Assembly: GCA_000828975.1 (NCBI GenBank)
Contig: AP014683.1
Span: 291,520-355,519 of the forward strand
Direction: 5' to 3'
DNA: 64,000 nucleotides
Source of the DNA: Burkholderiales bacterium GJ-E10
GTDB lineage: Bacteria; Pseudomonadota; Gammaproteobacteria; Burkholderiales; Burkholderiaceae_F
In this document: piece by piece, positions 26,484-33,394 of the stretch
Position numbering within the stretch: the first letter of the stretch is position 1
Layout: every line of letters starts with the position of its first letter
Position numbers and translations under genes: made by a program
Notes under the pieces: model-generated
The model's input: only the letters and a program-made list of their open reading frames with translations
What the model was told of the DNA's origin: nothing
Database searches by the model: none

Positions 26484-27050
26484 TCAATGCTGGATCAGGA
26501 AATTGCGCAGCATTGCATGCCCATGTTCGGTCGCGATCGATTCAGGGTGGAACTGCACGCCCTCGACCGCGAGGGTCTTGTGTCGCAGCCCCATGATCTC
26601 GCCGTCGGCCGTCCAGGCGGTGATTTCCAGACACTCCGGCAGACTCTCCCGCTGCACCGCGAGCGAGTGATACCGGGTGGCGATGAGGTGCTGGGGCAGT
26701 CCGGCAAAGACGCCTCGGCCGGTGTGGTCGATGGGCGAGGTCTTGCCGTGCATGAGCTCCTTCGCGCGCACCACCTTGCCGCCGTAGGCCTGGCCGATCG
26801 CCTGGTGCCCGAGGCAGACGCCGAGCAGCGGAATCCGTCCGCCGAACCGCTCGATCACGCCCAGCGTGACGCCCGCTTCGTTGGGCGTGCAGGGCCCGGG
26901 CGAGAGGCAGATGCGATCGGGGGCGAGTGCCTCGATCTGGTCGAGCGAGATTTCGTCGTTGCGATATACGCGCACGTCTTCGCCCAGCTCCCCGAAGTAC
27001 TGCACGAGGTTGTAGGTGAAGCTGTCGTAGTTGTCGATCATCAGGAGCAT
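26484..27050 (-). CDS. trpG: Anthranilate synthase, glutamine amidotransferase component
   Basis: Supplies ammonia from glutamine to TrpE. A 188-residue class I amidotransferase with [31 protein letters not shown], the nucleophile motif [17 protein letters not shown] (Cys near 79) and the C-terminal HPES. The same fold serves p-aminobenzoate synthesis, so the protein may be shared with PabB. First gene of trpGDC. TrpE is encoded 21 kb away on the same strand, separated by the sulfur island. Confidence 0.96.
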   Translation of the reverse strand: MLLMIDNYDSFTYNLVQYFGELGEDVRVYRNDEISLDQIEALAPDRICLSPGPCTPNEAGVTLGVIERFGGRIPLLGVCLGHQAIGQAYGGKVVRAKELMHGKTSPIDHTGRGVFAGLPQHLIATRYHSLAVQRESLPECLEITAWTADGEIMGLRHKTLAVEGVQFHPESIATEHGHAMLRNFLIQH

Positions 27051-27239
27051 GCGGGATTCCTTGGCAAGCCCGTACGCAGGCGGGATTCCGGTCCGCGCAC
27101 GATCCGGGCAGTCCGGCCATGGGGGATCGCGCAGCCCGGATTCCGGCCGCCGTCGAACTCCCCGGGCCCAGCCCGAATCCGCTAGTGTACTTTGGCCGAA
27201 ATGCCGACGGAATCCGCCCGCATCCGCCCACCCGATCGG

Positions 27240-27650
27240 TCAGTCGCTGCTGCGCTTGGACAGCAAATCCCGGATCTCTTCCAGCAGCACTTCGTTGCGG
27301 GGGGGCGGCGGCGGTTCGGCCGGCACCGTCTCGGGAACCGGCCGCTTGAGTTTGTTGATGGCGCGCACCGCCAGGAAGATCGCAAGCGCGATGATGAGGA
27401 AGTCGAGGATCGTCTGCACGAAGTCGCCATATTTCAGCAATACCGGCACCCCCTTGGGGTCGGTGCCGATACGCAGGGCAAAGTCGGCGAAGTTCACGCC
27501 TCCCGTCAGCACGCCGACGACCGGCATGATCAGATCGCCCACCAGCGACGAGACGATTTTCCCGAATGCGCCGCCGACCACGACACCGACCGCAAGGTCG
27601 ATGACGTTGCCCCGCATGGCAAATTCCTTGAACTCCGATGCAATCGTCAT
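27240..27650 (-). CDS. mscL: Large-conductance mechanosensitive channel
   Basis: Inner-membrane safety valve opened by membrane tension. A 136-residue protein with FKEFAMRGNVIDLAVGVVVG (TM1), KIVSSLVGDLIMPVVG and the second helix ILDFLIIALAIFLAVRAIN, ending in the EVLLEEIRDLL cytoplasmic bundle. The start at 27650 has AGGGGGAAGC upstream. It lies between trpG and the dsrH terminator and is not functionally related to either. Confidence 0.97.
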   Translation of the reverse strand: MTIASEFKEFAMRGNVIDLAVGVVVGGAFGKIVSSLVGDLIMPVVGVLTGGVNFADFALRIGTDPKGVPVLLKYGDFVQTILDFLIIALAIFLAVRAINKLKRPVPETVPAEPPPPPRNEVLLEEIRDLLSKRSSD

Positions 27651-27728
27651 GCTTCCCCCTCGCAAACTTCGATCGTCGGGGAAACTGTACCTGATTTGCC
27701 GGCCTGTGGGCTTGTGCGTCGGCAAGGG

Positions 27729-27762
27729 AAAAACGGCCGGAGCCGCGTATGCGGTCCGGCCG
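27729..27762 (-). terminator. Intrinsic terminator of the dsr accessory operon
   Basis: CGGCCGGA...TCCGGCCG hairpin (27734-27762, one bulged base, loop GTAT) followed on the minus strand by TTTTT (27733-27729). It lies 75 bases past the dsrH stop and ends the left-facing operon before mscL. Confidence 0.8.
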
Positions 27763-27836
27763 AGAACTCCCCGGGCAGGGAACGGTCGCCGACGGGGAGG
27801 GAACACCTGGCTGGTGAAAGTCCCGGGCAGCCGCCG

Positions 27837-28136
27837 TCAGAGCCAGGACTGGACGGTGTGGTTCTCCGTGACCAGATCCACGAAGCCGCCGTAATCGACG
27901 ACGCGGATTCCGTCGGCGGTTCGGTCGCGCAGGCCCCGCGCATCGAGGTCGGGGCCGAGCGCATAGACCGCCACGCGATCATGGAGCCCGGTCAGGCGGT
28001 CGGTGAACGGAGTTCCCTTGGTCGCGGCGATGACGCCGTCTTCGATCAGCAGGATCGCCGATCCTGGCTGCACCATGCGCAGACACGTTTCCAGGCTGTT
28101 CCGTTCGAACGGCGAGCGATTGACGATGTGAAGCAT
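27837..28136 (-). CDS. dsrH: Sulfur relay protein DsrH (TusB-like)
   Basis: Small subunit of the DsrEFH hexamer, which passes persulfide sulfur between TusA and DsrC in the cytoplasm of sulfur oxidisers. A 99-residue protein with MLHIVNRSPFERNSLETCLR. The cysteine at 18 matches the conserved DsrH cysteine. The gene is 16 bases after dsrF and is the last gene before the terminator at 27729-27762. Confidence 0.92.
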   Translation of the reverse strand: MLHIVNRSPFERNSLETCLRMVQPGSAILLIEDGVIAATKGTPFTDRLTGLHDRVAVYALGPDLDARGLRDRTADGIRVVDYGGFVDLVTENHTVQSWL

Positions 28137-28152
28137 GTCGGTTTCCTTGGAA

Positions 28153-28518
28153 TCAGAAGCTCAGGACCACGTCCTGTTGGGCCATCATTTCGCCGATCCG
28201 GGCCGCGTCCAGGATTTCGACCGGGACGATCAGGTCGTCGGCGGTCAGTCCGCGCGCTTGCAGCGACTCGGCTTCGACATAAAGCTTGGTGATGTCGTAG
28301 TCCTCGAGCGCCCGGAAGGTGTTCGAGAAGTTTTTCAGTTCGATGCCGCCGGTCTGCTGCCCTTTGACGAGGGGGTACACGCCGTCGTCGGCGAAGACCA
28401 GGCTGACGTCCTGGTCGAACGTTGCCGTGATCAGGACGACTTCCAGGGCTTCGAGGGCATAGATGGTCCCGTGCGGCGCCTTGCGGTTCACCAGCATGAA
28501 TTTCTTGGGTACGCTCAT
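28153..28518 (-). CDS. dsrF: Sulfur relay protein DsrF (TusC-like)
   Basis: Middle subunit of DsrEFH. A 121-residue protein with the DsrE/F fold and family blocks RKAPHGTIYALEALEVVL, VSLVFADDGVYPLVKGQ and TKLYVEAESLQARGL. No cysteine at all, so it is structural rather than a sulfur carrier. It is spaced 15-16 bases from dsrE and dsrH. Confidence 0.93.
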   Translation of the reverse strand: MSVPKKFMLVNRKAPHGTIYALEALEVVLITATFDQDVSLVFADDGVYPLVKGQQTGGIELKNFSNTFRALEDYDITKLYVEAESLQARGLTADDLIVPVEILDAARIGEMMAQQDVVLSF

Positions 28519-28533
28519 CGCAGGTCTCCTTTT

Positions 28534-28893
28534 TCAGTCGCCGAACACGACGAGACGGTCGGACTTCATGCCCGACTCCACCAGTTGCCCCAGGCCCGAG
28601 ATGCGGAACCCCGGCGCCAGGATGTCGGCCTTGATGCCGCGACGCAGCGCCGCGGCCACGCATACGACGAGATCGATCTGGTGTTCTTCGGCGAGCTTCG
28701 CCCAGCGGGTCGCGACGTTGCGTTCGTCCTGCGGCGGTTCGGTAAGGCGGTTCGCGGTGTTCACGCCGTCGTGGTAGAAGAACACGCGTTGGATGGTGTG
28801 TCCTTTCGCCAGTGCCGCCTTGGCGAACTGATAGGCGCTGTCGTTGGCCTGGTACGTGTACGGGCCGGCGTTGATGAGGATGCCGATTTGCAT
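28534..28893 (-). CDS. dsrE: Sulfurtransferase DsrE (TusD-like)
   Basis: Active subunit of DsrEFH. A 119-residue protein starting MQIGILINAGPY, with VFFYHDGVNTAN and DLVVCVAAALRRG. The cysteine falls at position 78, the same number as the persulfide-carrying Cys78 of the Allochromatium protein. Presence of DsrEFH marks oxidative rather than sulfite-reducing Dsr systems. The gene begins 2 bases after the stop of the FadL-like gene, so they are co-transcribed. Confidence 0.96.
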   Translation of the reverse strand: MQIGILINAGPYTYQANDSAYQFAKAALAKGHTIQRVFFYHDGVNTANRLTEPPQDERNVATRWAKLAEEHQIDLVVCVAAALRRGIKADILAPGFRISGLGQLVESGMKSDRLVVFGD

Positions 28894-28895
28894 GG

Positions 28896-30245
28896 TTAGA
28901 ACTTCCTTCCCCAGGCGATGCCGAACAGCTTCTCGGAGAGGCCGATGGTTTCGTTGGCTCCCGAGGTGTATCCGAACGAGTTGAACAGGGACGGCCCGGT
29001 CACGGTGTTTCGCGGCATATAGGCCGCCGCGAACGTGATCTCGTTCGACTTGTCGATGTCGTACGTCGCGCCGATGGTGTACTGATTCTGCACGACGCCG
29101 GGGGCGAGGATGTTGAATGTCACGTCCGACGGGCTGATCGGGTTCTGGCTGTGGTTGTAGCCCGCGCGCAGGATGAGATTCGGCTTGGCGGTGAATTCGA
29201 CGCCGATCTTCAGGACGGTGATGTTGTTCCATCCGAATCCGGCGCCGTTCGCCCCGCCGAGGCAGTACGACGCGTTGCCTCCGGCGCACTGCAGGATGTT
29301 GGCGCTGGGGTTGGCGATCGAGGGGACGTTGCCGTACTGGATCCGCTCGGCATCCGCGAGGACGGTCCATTGCTGGACCGGCGTGACGCGGATCCCGACG
29401 CTGAAGTTGGCGGGAATATCGAACGAGCCCGCGCCCGCGAACAGTCCGGAGTAATTGTGGAAATTGACCGTGCTGATCTTGGATGCGTAGGTTGCCCCCA
29501 CCGCGAACATCGGGGAGGCCTCCCAGAGGTAGCCGATGCGCACGCCGGCGCCGAAGGAATAGTTGTAACCGGTGCCGGTCAATGCGGCGGGGTTGGTGCT
29601 CATCTGGCTGAAGGCATCCAGCCCCCATGCCTTGAACCGCTGCTCGGCAAGCAGCGGCGAGATCCCGATGCTCTGGCTGGGGGTGATCTTCCAGGAAATC
29701 GTGGGTGCGACGATCAGCTGCTGCAGATCGACGCCGACGCCGCCGGAACCGCACAGGATGTTTGCGGGCCCCCGGCCGCAGTTGAAATTGCCCTGCGGAT
29801 AATTGGTGTTCATGCCGCCGTTGCCGTAGACCGAGACGCCGAAGGACAGGTCGGGACGGTACAGGTGGTTGAATCCGAATTCCGGGATGTAGAAGCTGTC
29901 GCTGTTGCTGCTGGTCGACCCGTTCATGCCGGGATTCGAACCGCCGCTCCGCTGTGCCGAACGGTCGGGGCCGAAGAAACTGACCCCGACGTCCATGCGG
30001 TTCCCGACCCAGACCATCTGCGCCGGGTTGTTCGCGCCGCCGAAGGTGTCGTCGGTGCGGGCGACGCTTGCGCCGCCCATGCCCAGGGATTTCATCCCGT
30101 AGCCATGCGAGAGATAGCCGTCCGTCGCCTGCGCCGCGAATGGCGCGAGCAATCCTGCCGCGGCGATTGCCGCGGCCGCGTGGTTCCGCATCCGCATCCG
30201 CTTGGCGGCACATCCGTGATTACCCCCTGTCTCCGTCTCGTACAT
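28896..30245 (-). CDS. FadL/OmpP1-family outer-membrane transporter
   Basis: A 449-residue barrel for hydrophobic substrates. The signal region is followed by mature ATDGYLSHGYGMKSLGMGG, the FadL N-terminal hatch with its NPAQMVWVGNRMDVGVSFF block. Repeating strands follow, and the end IAWGRKF has the terminal Phe used for barrel insertion. The ATG at 30245 has a strong AGAAGG site 4 bases ahead, but leaves 18 residues before the signal helix; ATG at 30197 gives a tidier signal. It lies inside the sulfur operon directly before dsrEFH, so uptake of elemental sulfur or other hydrophobic sulfur compounds is plausible. That is inference from position. Confidence 0.88.
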   Translation of the reverse strand: MYETETGGNHGCAAKRMRMRNHAAAAIAAAGLLAPFAAQATDGYLSHGYGMKSLGMGGASVARTDDTFGGANNPAQMVWVGNRMDVGVSFFGPDRSAQRSGGSNPGMNGSTSSNSDSFYIPEFGFNHLYRPDLSFGVSVYGNGGMNTNYPQGNFNCGRGPANILCGSGGVGVDLQQLIVAPTISWKITPSQSIGISPLLAEQRFKAWGLDAFSQMSTNPAALTGTGYNYSFGAGVRIGYLWEASPMFAVGATYASKISTVNFHNYSGLFAGAGSFDIPANFSVGIRVTPVQQWTVLADAERIQYGNVPSIANPSANILQCAGGNASYCLGGANGAGFGWNNITVLKIGVEFTAKPNLILRAGYNHSQNPISPSDVTFNILAPGVVQNQYTIGATYDIDKSNEITFAAAYMPRNTVTGPSLFNSFGYTSGANETIGLSEKLFGIAWGRKF

Positions 30246-30364
30246 CGTCCTTCTCCCTGTTGCCCGGATCTGCGCCCGGTATCGATTTCCGCCGGATTCC
30301 CCGCCGACGATTTCAATCCGGACTTTCGCCCGGCCCTGTAAAAACTGCGATGTCTACATTCCGT

Positions 30365-31009
30365 TCAAATGAACAGGCTGACGTCGGCCTTCTGCGCCGT
30401 CGGCAGGAAGCTCGTCGCGCCGCAGTACTCCGCAATCTCCGGAATGAAGTCGTCGTGCGTGAAGCCGAAGAGGTCCACCGTCATCTGGCAGCCGACCATC
30501 TTGACGTCGGTCTCGACGCAGACCTGGCGCAGGTCGGCGATATCGGCAACTCCGTTGTTCTTGATCGTCTGTTTCATCAGGCTCGTCGCCAGCGATTCGA
30601 ATCCCGGAATGACCGCTTGCACCGCGTTGGGGATGTTCCAGTTGATGCCTCGGAACCACTTCGGTCCGAACGGCATCTTCATCGGCATGCCGGGGTTGCC
30701 CAGCGGGCTCACCTTGAGCGTCGAGAGATCCTTGCGCAGCAGGTTGAGGCCGTAGAACGTGAAGAAGATCGTCACATCCCAGCCGAGCGAAGCCGCCGTC
30801 GAAGCGAGAATGAATGGCGGGTAGGCCCAGTCGAGCGTGCCTTTCGTGGCGATGATCGTCATCGACGGCGGCTTCTTCTTCGGCAGCAGGGCGGCGATCT
30901 GTGCCGCAACCTGCGCCGCGACCCGCTCATCGACCTTCTTGTCGATGAGTTCTTCGATGCGCTGCGCCAAGGCCGGGTCGAGCCCGGCCGGCAACTCCAT
31001 GTTTCCCAT
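30365..31009 (-). CDS. DsrE2-like sulfurtransferase
   Basis: A 214-residue DsrE/DsrF-like protein with a helical N-terminal extension (about 10-46, KKVDERVAAQVAAQIAALLP) before the DsrE fold (MTIIATKGTLDWAYPPFILA from 50). Cysteines at 164, 174 and 196 are candidates for sulfur carriage. Proteins of this type typically sit beside TusA and shuttle persulfide. Here the tusA gene ends 10 bases upstream. Membrane association through the Trp/Phe-rich middle (about 80-125) is possible. Confidence 0.88.
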   Translation of the reverse strand: MGNMELPAGLDPALAQRIEELIDKKVDERVAAQVAAQIAALLPKKKPPSMTIIATKGTLDWAYPPFILASTAASLGWDVTIFFTFYGLNLLRKDLSTLKVSPLGNPGMPMKMPFGPKWFRGINWNIPNAVQAVIPGFESLATSLMKQTIKNNGVADIADLRQVCVETDVKMVGCQMTVDLFGFTHDDFIPEIAEYCGATSFLPTAQKADVSLFI

Positions 31010-31019
31010 GACGGCCCCT

Positions 31020-31244
31020 TCAGTTCTTCAGGTAGAAGCAGTATTCGCTTCCCTGCGCCTCCTGGGACAGCAGGTCATGCCCGGTGGCTTCGGCAAACGC
31101 CTTCATGTCGGCAACCGACCCCGGGTCGGTCGAAACGACCTTGAGGATCTGGCCGGACTCCATCGATGCGAGCGTCTTTTTCGTCTTGACGATCGGCATC
31201 GGGCAGGCGAGTCCGCGTGCGTCGAGTTCCTTGTCGAAATTCAT
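31020..31244 (-). CDS. tusA: TusA-family sulfur carrier
   Basis: A 74-residue sulfur carrier. The persulfide-bearing cysteine is Cys14 in ARGLACPMPIVKTKK, the CPxP motif of the family. In sulfur oxidisers TusA collects sulfur from rhodanese or cysteine desulfurase and hands it to DsrE, then DsrC. Its position next to a DsrE2-like gene and upstream of dsrEFH fits this. A second TusA homologue is encoded at 57571-57801. Confidence 0.95.
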   Translation of the reverse strand: MNFDKELDARGLACPMPIVKTKKTLASMESGQILKVVSTDPGSVADMKAFAEATGHDLLSQEAQGSEYCFYLKN

Positions 31245-31271
31245 GAAGCATCTCCTTGTGTCGTTGTGCGA

Positions 31272-32147
31272 TCACAGCGTGATCGGTTCGTGATACCGCG
31301 CCCGCAGCAGCAGCCGCGGGTGTTGCGGGTCGTTGCAAAATCCGGAACGGCTGTGCAGCACGTTGGCGGACAGGATTCCCATGCCCGGGAGCAGGGTCAG
31401 CGTGAACCGCTGCGCCTCGGGCGCGGCCAGCACGGATTCGAGGGCCTGCACGGCAGCCTGCGTCATCGCGTCCCCGCGCCAGCCGATGCTGGTGGTGCGC
31501 GCGGTGTAGCGCATGAAAAGCCGCCGGGCGTCGACTTCGAACACCGGGCCCGCCTGCGCGTCGCGCGCCACCCCCGACTCGTCTGACCGGGCCGGGATGG
31601 TCATCGCGTCGGGCCGGCTCAACGCCTCGATGTGGCGGGGGTCGCGGTCGCGCAGGGCGATGTATGCCAGTTCGTGGTCGAAGAGGGTGTTCGTGCCGCC
31701 CGAGGCCGCATTCCGGACGCAATGCAGGATCATCGCGTGAATGCGCCGGGCCGGCGGGTTGTAGTAGCCGTCGGTGTGCCAGCGGATCGGCCGGTCGGTA
31801 TAGGGAATGAACTCGCGGTGCGCCGCGTCGGGCCCGACCTGGATGCTGCTGATGCCGTCGTCATCGGCCATCTCATTGCGATCGAGGCGAACCAGGCCGA
31901 ACTGCCGACCCAGGGCCCGCAGCGCCTCGCGATCGACCGGCGCGGCGCAGCGATACACCGCCACGTTGCCGCGGCGCAGCCGGTCGGCGATCGCGGCGCG
32001 TTCCCGTGGACGCAAGGCTGCGATGTCGTCGACGTCGACGATCAGATCTTCGACCGATCTCGGCGCATTGCGCAGCTTTTCGCTCCGCCAGGCCGCGTAG
32101 GCGCGGTCGTCGTGGAGGTCGAACGGGTAGCCTGCCGACGGATGCAT
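31272..32147 (-). CDS. TauD/TfdA-type Fe(II)/2-oxoglutarate dioxygenase
   Basis: A 291-residue non-heme iron oxygenase. The metal triad is visible as His124-x-Asp126 (IRWHTDGYYN) and His265 (NVLHSRSGF), and Arg282 or 284 can bind 2-oxoglutarate. TauD itself releases sulfite from taurine. This homologue is distant and its substrate is unknown. It lies 5 bases after an unknown gene and 27 before tusA in the sulfur operon, so an organosulfur substrate or a product feeding sulfite is attractive but untested. Note that it requires O2. Confidence 0.85.
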   Translation of the reverse strand: MHPSAGYPFDLHDDRAYAAWRSEKLRNAPRSVEDLIVDVDDIAALRPRERAAIADRLRRGNVAVYRCAAPVDREALRALGRQFGLVRLDRNEMADDDGISSIQVGPDAAHREFIPYTDRPIRWHTDGYYNPPARRIHAMILHCVRNAASGGTNTLFDHELAYIALRDRDPRHIEALSRPDAMTIPARSDESGVARDAQAGPVFEVDARRLFMRYTARTTSIGWRGDAMTQAAVQALESVLAAPEAQRFTLTLLPGMGILSANVLHSRSGFCNDPQHPRLLLRARYHEPITL

Positions 32148-32152
32148 CGCGT

Positions 32153-32773
32153 CTACTCCCCCGTTACCGCCGGCGGCCGTCCCTCGCGGCGGCCGGCGCG
32201 CCCACGGGTTGATGATGTGTCGCCCGGCGGCGCCAGCCGGAACAGGTTTTCAAACACCCGTCCGACGGTCTCGATCGCCTGGGGCGCCTCGATCTCCATC
32301 ACCTGGTCGTGGACCCAAACCTGATCGCGGGGCCCCAGCGCCACGGAAATCCGTGCCGCGAGGTAGCGGCGGCAGTCTGCGTCCAACTCGGGAAAATCCG
32401 AATATTCGGGCAGGTGAAGGTTGAGGAGTTCGATGAACCGCGCCTTGTGCTCCGCCGCCGTGCCTTCCCCCAGCAACTCGACCTGGTTGTCCGCGAGGAT
32501 CTCGGCCGTGCGATTGGCGAGGACGGTGGTGAATTCGGTGCGGCCGTCGCCCAGCCGCTCATACGCGTTGCGATCGGCAACGTGAATCAGGAACACCAGC
32601 CACTCGGCAAGGAAGTCGAAGTAGCGGGGCCCGGGAGCGATCTCGAAATCGGCGCGACGCATGTCGCGGAGGATCTGTTGCGCGATGCGCCACACGTTGA
32701 ATGCGACGGCCTGGGCGACCTCCCCGGTGCCGCGCGCATGATCGTCCCGGAACCAGTGACTACGCACCCGCAT
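32153..32773 (-). CDS. Unknown protein of the dsr accessory operon, 206 residues
   Basis: Not recognised. A soluble, mostly helical protein with no signal peptide and no strong membrane segment. Blocks: VAFNVWRIAQQILRDMRRAD, YFDFLAEWLVFLIHVADRNA and FIELLNLHLPEYSDFPELDA. No cysteine-rich site; cysteine is nearly absent, so it is not an obvious sulfur carrier. The start at 32773 overlaps the preceding gene by 14 bases and the stop is 5 bases before the TauD-like gene, which ties it firmly to the operon. Confidence 0.75.
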   Translation of the reverse strand: MRVRSHWFRDDHARGTGEVAQAVAFNVWRIAQQILRDMRRADFEIAPGPRYFDFLAEWLVFLIHVADRNAYERLGDGRTEFTTVLANRTAEILADNQVELLGEGTAAEHKARFIELLNLHLPEYSDFPELDADCRRYLAARISVALGPRDQVWVHDQVMEIEAPQAIETVGRVFENLFRLAPPGDTSSTRGRAGRREGRPPAVTGE

Positions 32774-33059
32774 GGCCGCTCTCCTCCGGGTGCGGCACCT
32801 CCGCCGACGCCCCATCGTGGCCCGGTTGCCCGGCAGGGCCACGGCCTTCGGCCAACTGCCCGCGCCCCCATTCGGCCATCGCATCGCCCCAGCGCGCGGC
32901 CGTCGCAGCATCGATGTCGAAAATCGTGAAGCGCTTCGCTTCCCGGATCCGCAGGCGCAGCAAGGGCGCGCCGCCTGCCTCGAAGCGCAGCTCCTGGAGT
33001 TCGATTTCCTGCCGGCCCCACGGGACCGTGCAGCGGAACAGCGTCGTGGCCGATTCCAT
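32760..33059 (-). CDS. Unknown small protein, first gene of the dsr accessory operon
   Basis: Not recognised. A 99-residue protein: a beta-rich N-terminal half (FRCTVPWGRQEIELQELRF, then APLLRLRIREAKRFTIFDID) and a Gly/Pro-rich disordered tail. It opens the left-facing operon, 335 bases from dsrA, and overlaps the next gene by 14 bases. Confidence 0.7.
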   Translation of the reverse strand: MESATTLFRCTVPWGRQEIELQELRFEAGGAPLLRLRIREAKRFTIFDIDAATAARWGDAMAEWGRGQLAEGRGPAGQPGHDGASAEVPHPEESGHAGA

Positions 33060-33394
33060 CGCATCCTCTTCCGCGCAACCGTCTGATGCAGCGCGGTTGT
33101 CTCGAATCCTTGTTATCCCTTACGCCAGAAGGCGTAATGACCGACCGTATTGTCGTCGCGGGGAGCCGGTGGATGTCTATAGCCGTTGCGAGGCGCCACG
33201 CCTACTCCCAACGGGTAGTCCGTGGCATCCCGGAAGGGAAGTGTGCGACTTATCAACCGGAGCAATGGCGTTCGCCGGGCGCCGCCACTAGGATGGTCGA
33301 TATCACAACATGGCTGCGGGCCGTCCAGATGCGAGGCACCGCGCATCGGCCGTGCGGCCGGAAACGCACGCAACCGGGAAAAGGAGACCCGATC
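33060..33394. promoter_or_regulatory. Divergent control region of the two dsr operons
   Basis: A 335-base gap without a credible gene, between the start of the left-facing accessory operon and dsrA. It holds a palindromic element within a candidate promoter (33110-33138) and a weaker inverted repeat with TAC...GTA ends (33202-33218). The dsrA ribosome site (AAAAGGAGA) lies at its right end. Confidence 0.65.
33110..33138 (+). promoter_or_regulatory. Candidate dsr promoter with operator palindrome
   Basis: TTGTTA (33110-33115), a 17-base spacer and CGTAAT (33133-33138). The perfect inverted repeat TTACGCC-AGAA-GGCGTAA (33120-33137) fills the spacer and the -10. Read as heptamers it is TACGCCA-GA-AGGCGTA, the 7-2-7 inverted layout used by NarL-type regulators, although position 4 (G) departs from their TACYYMT consensus. 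Confidence 0.35.

Noticed and set aside
27184..27189. TACACT on the minus strand as a new promoter for trpGDC after separation from trpE
   Set aside because: The -10 is fair but the matching -35 (TTCCGT) is poor, so I do not list it as a feature. A promoter here is expected on logical grounds only.
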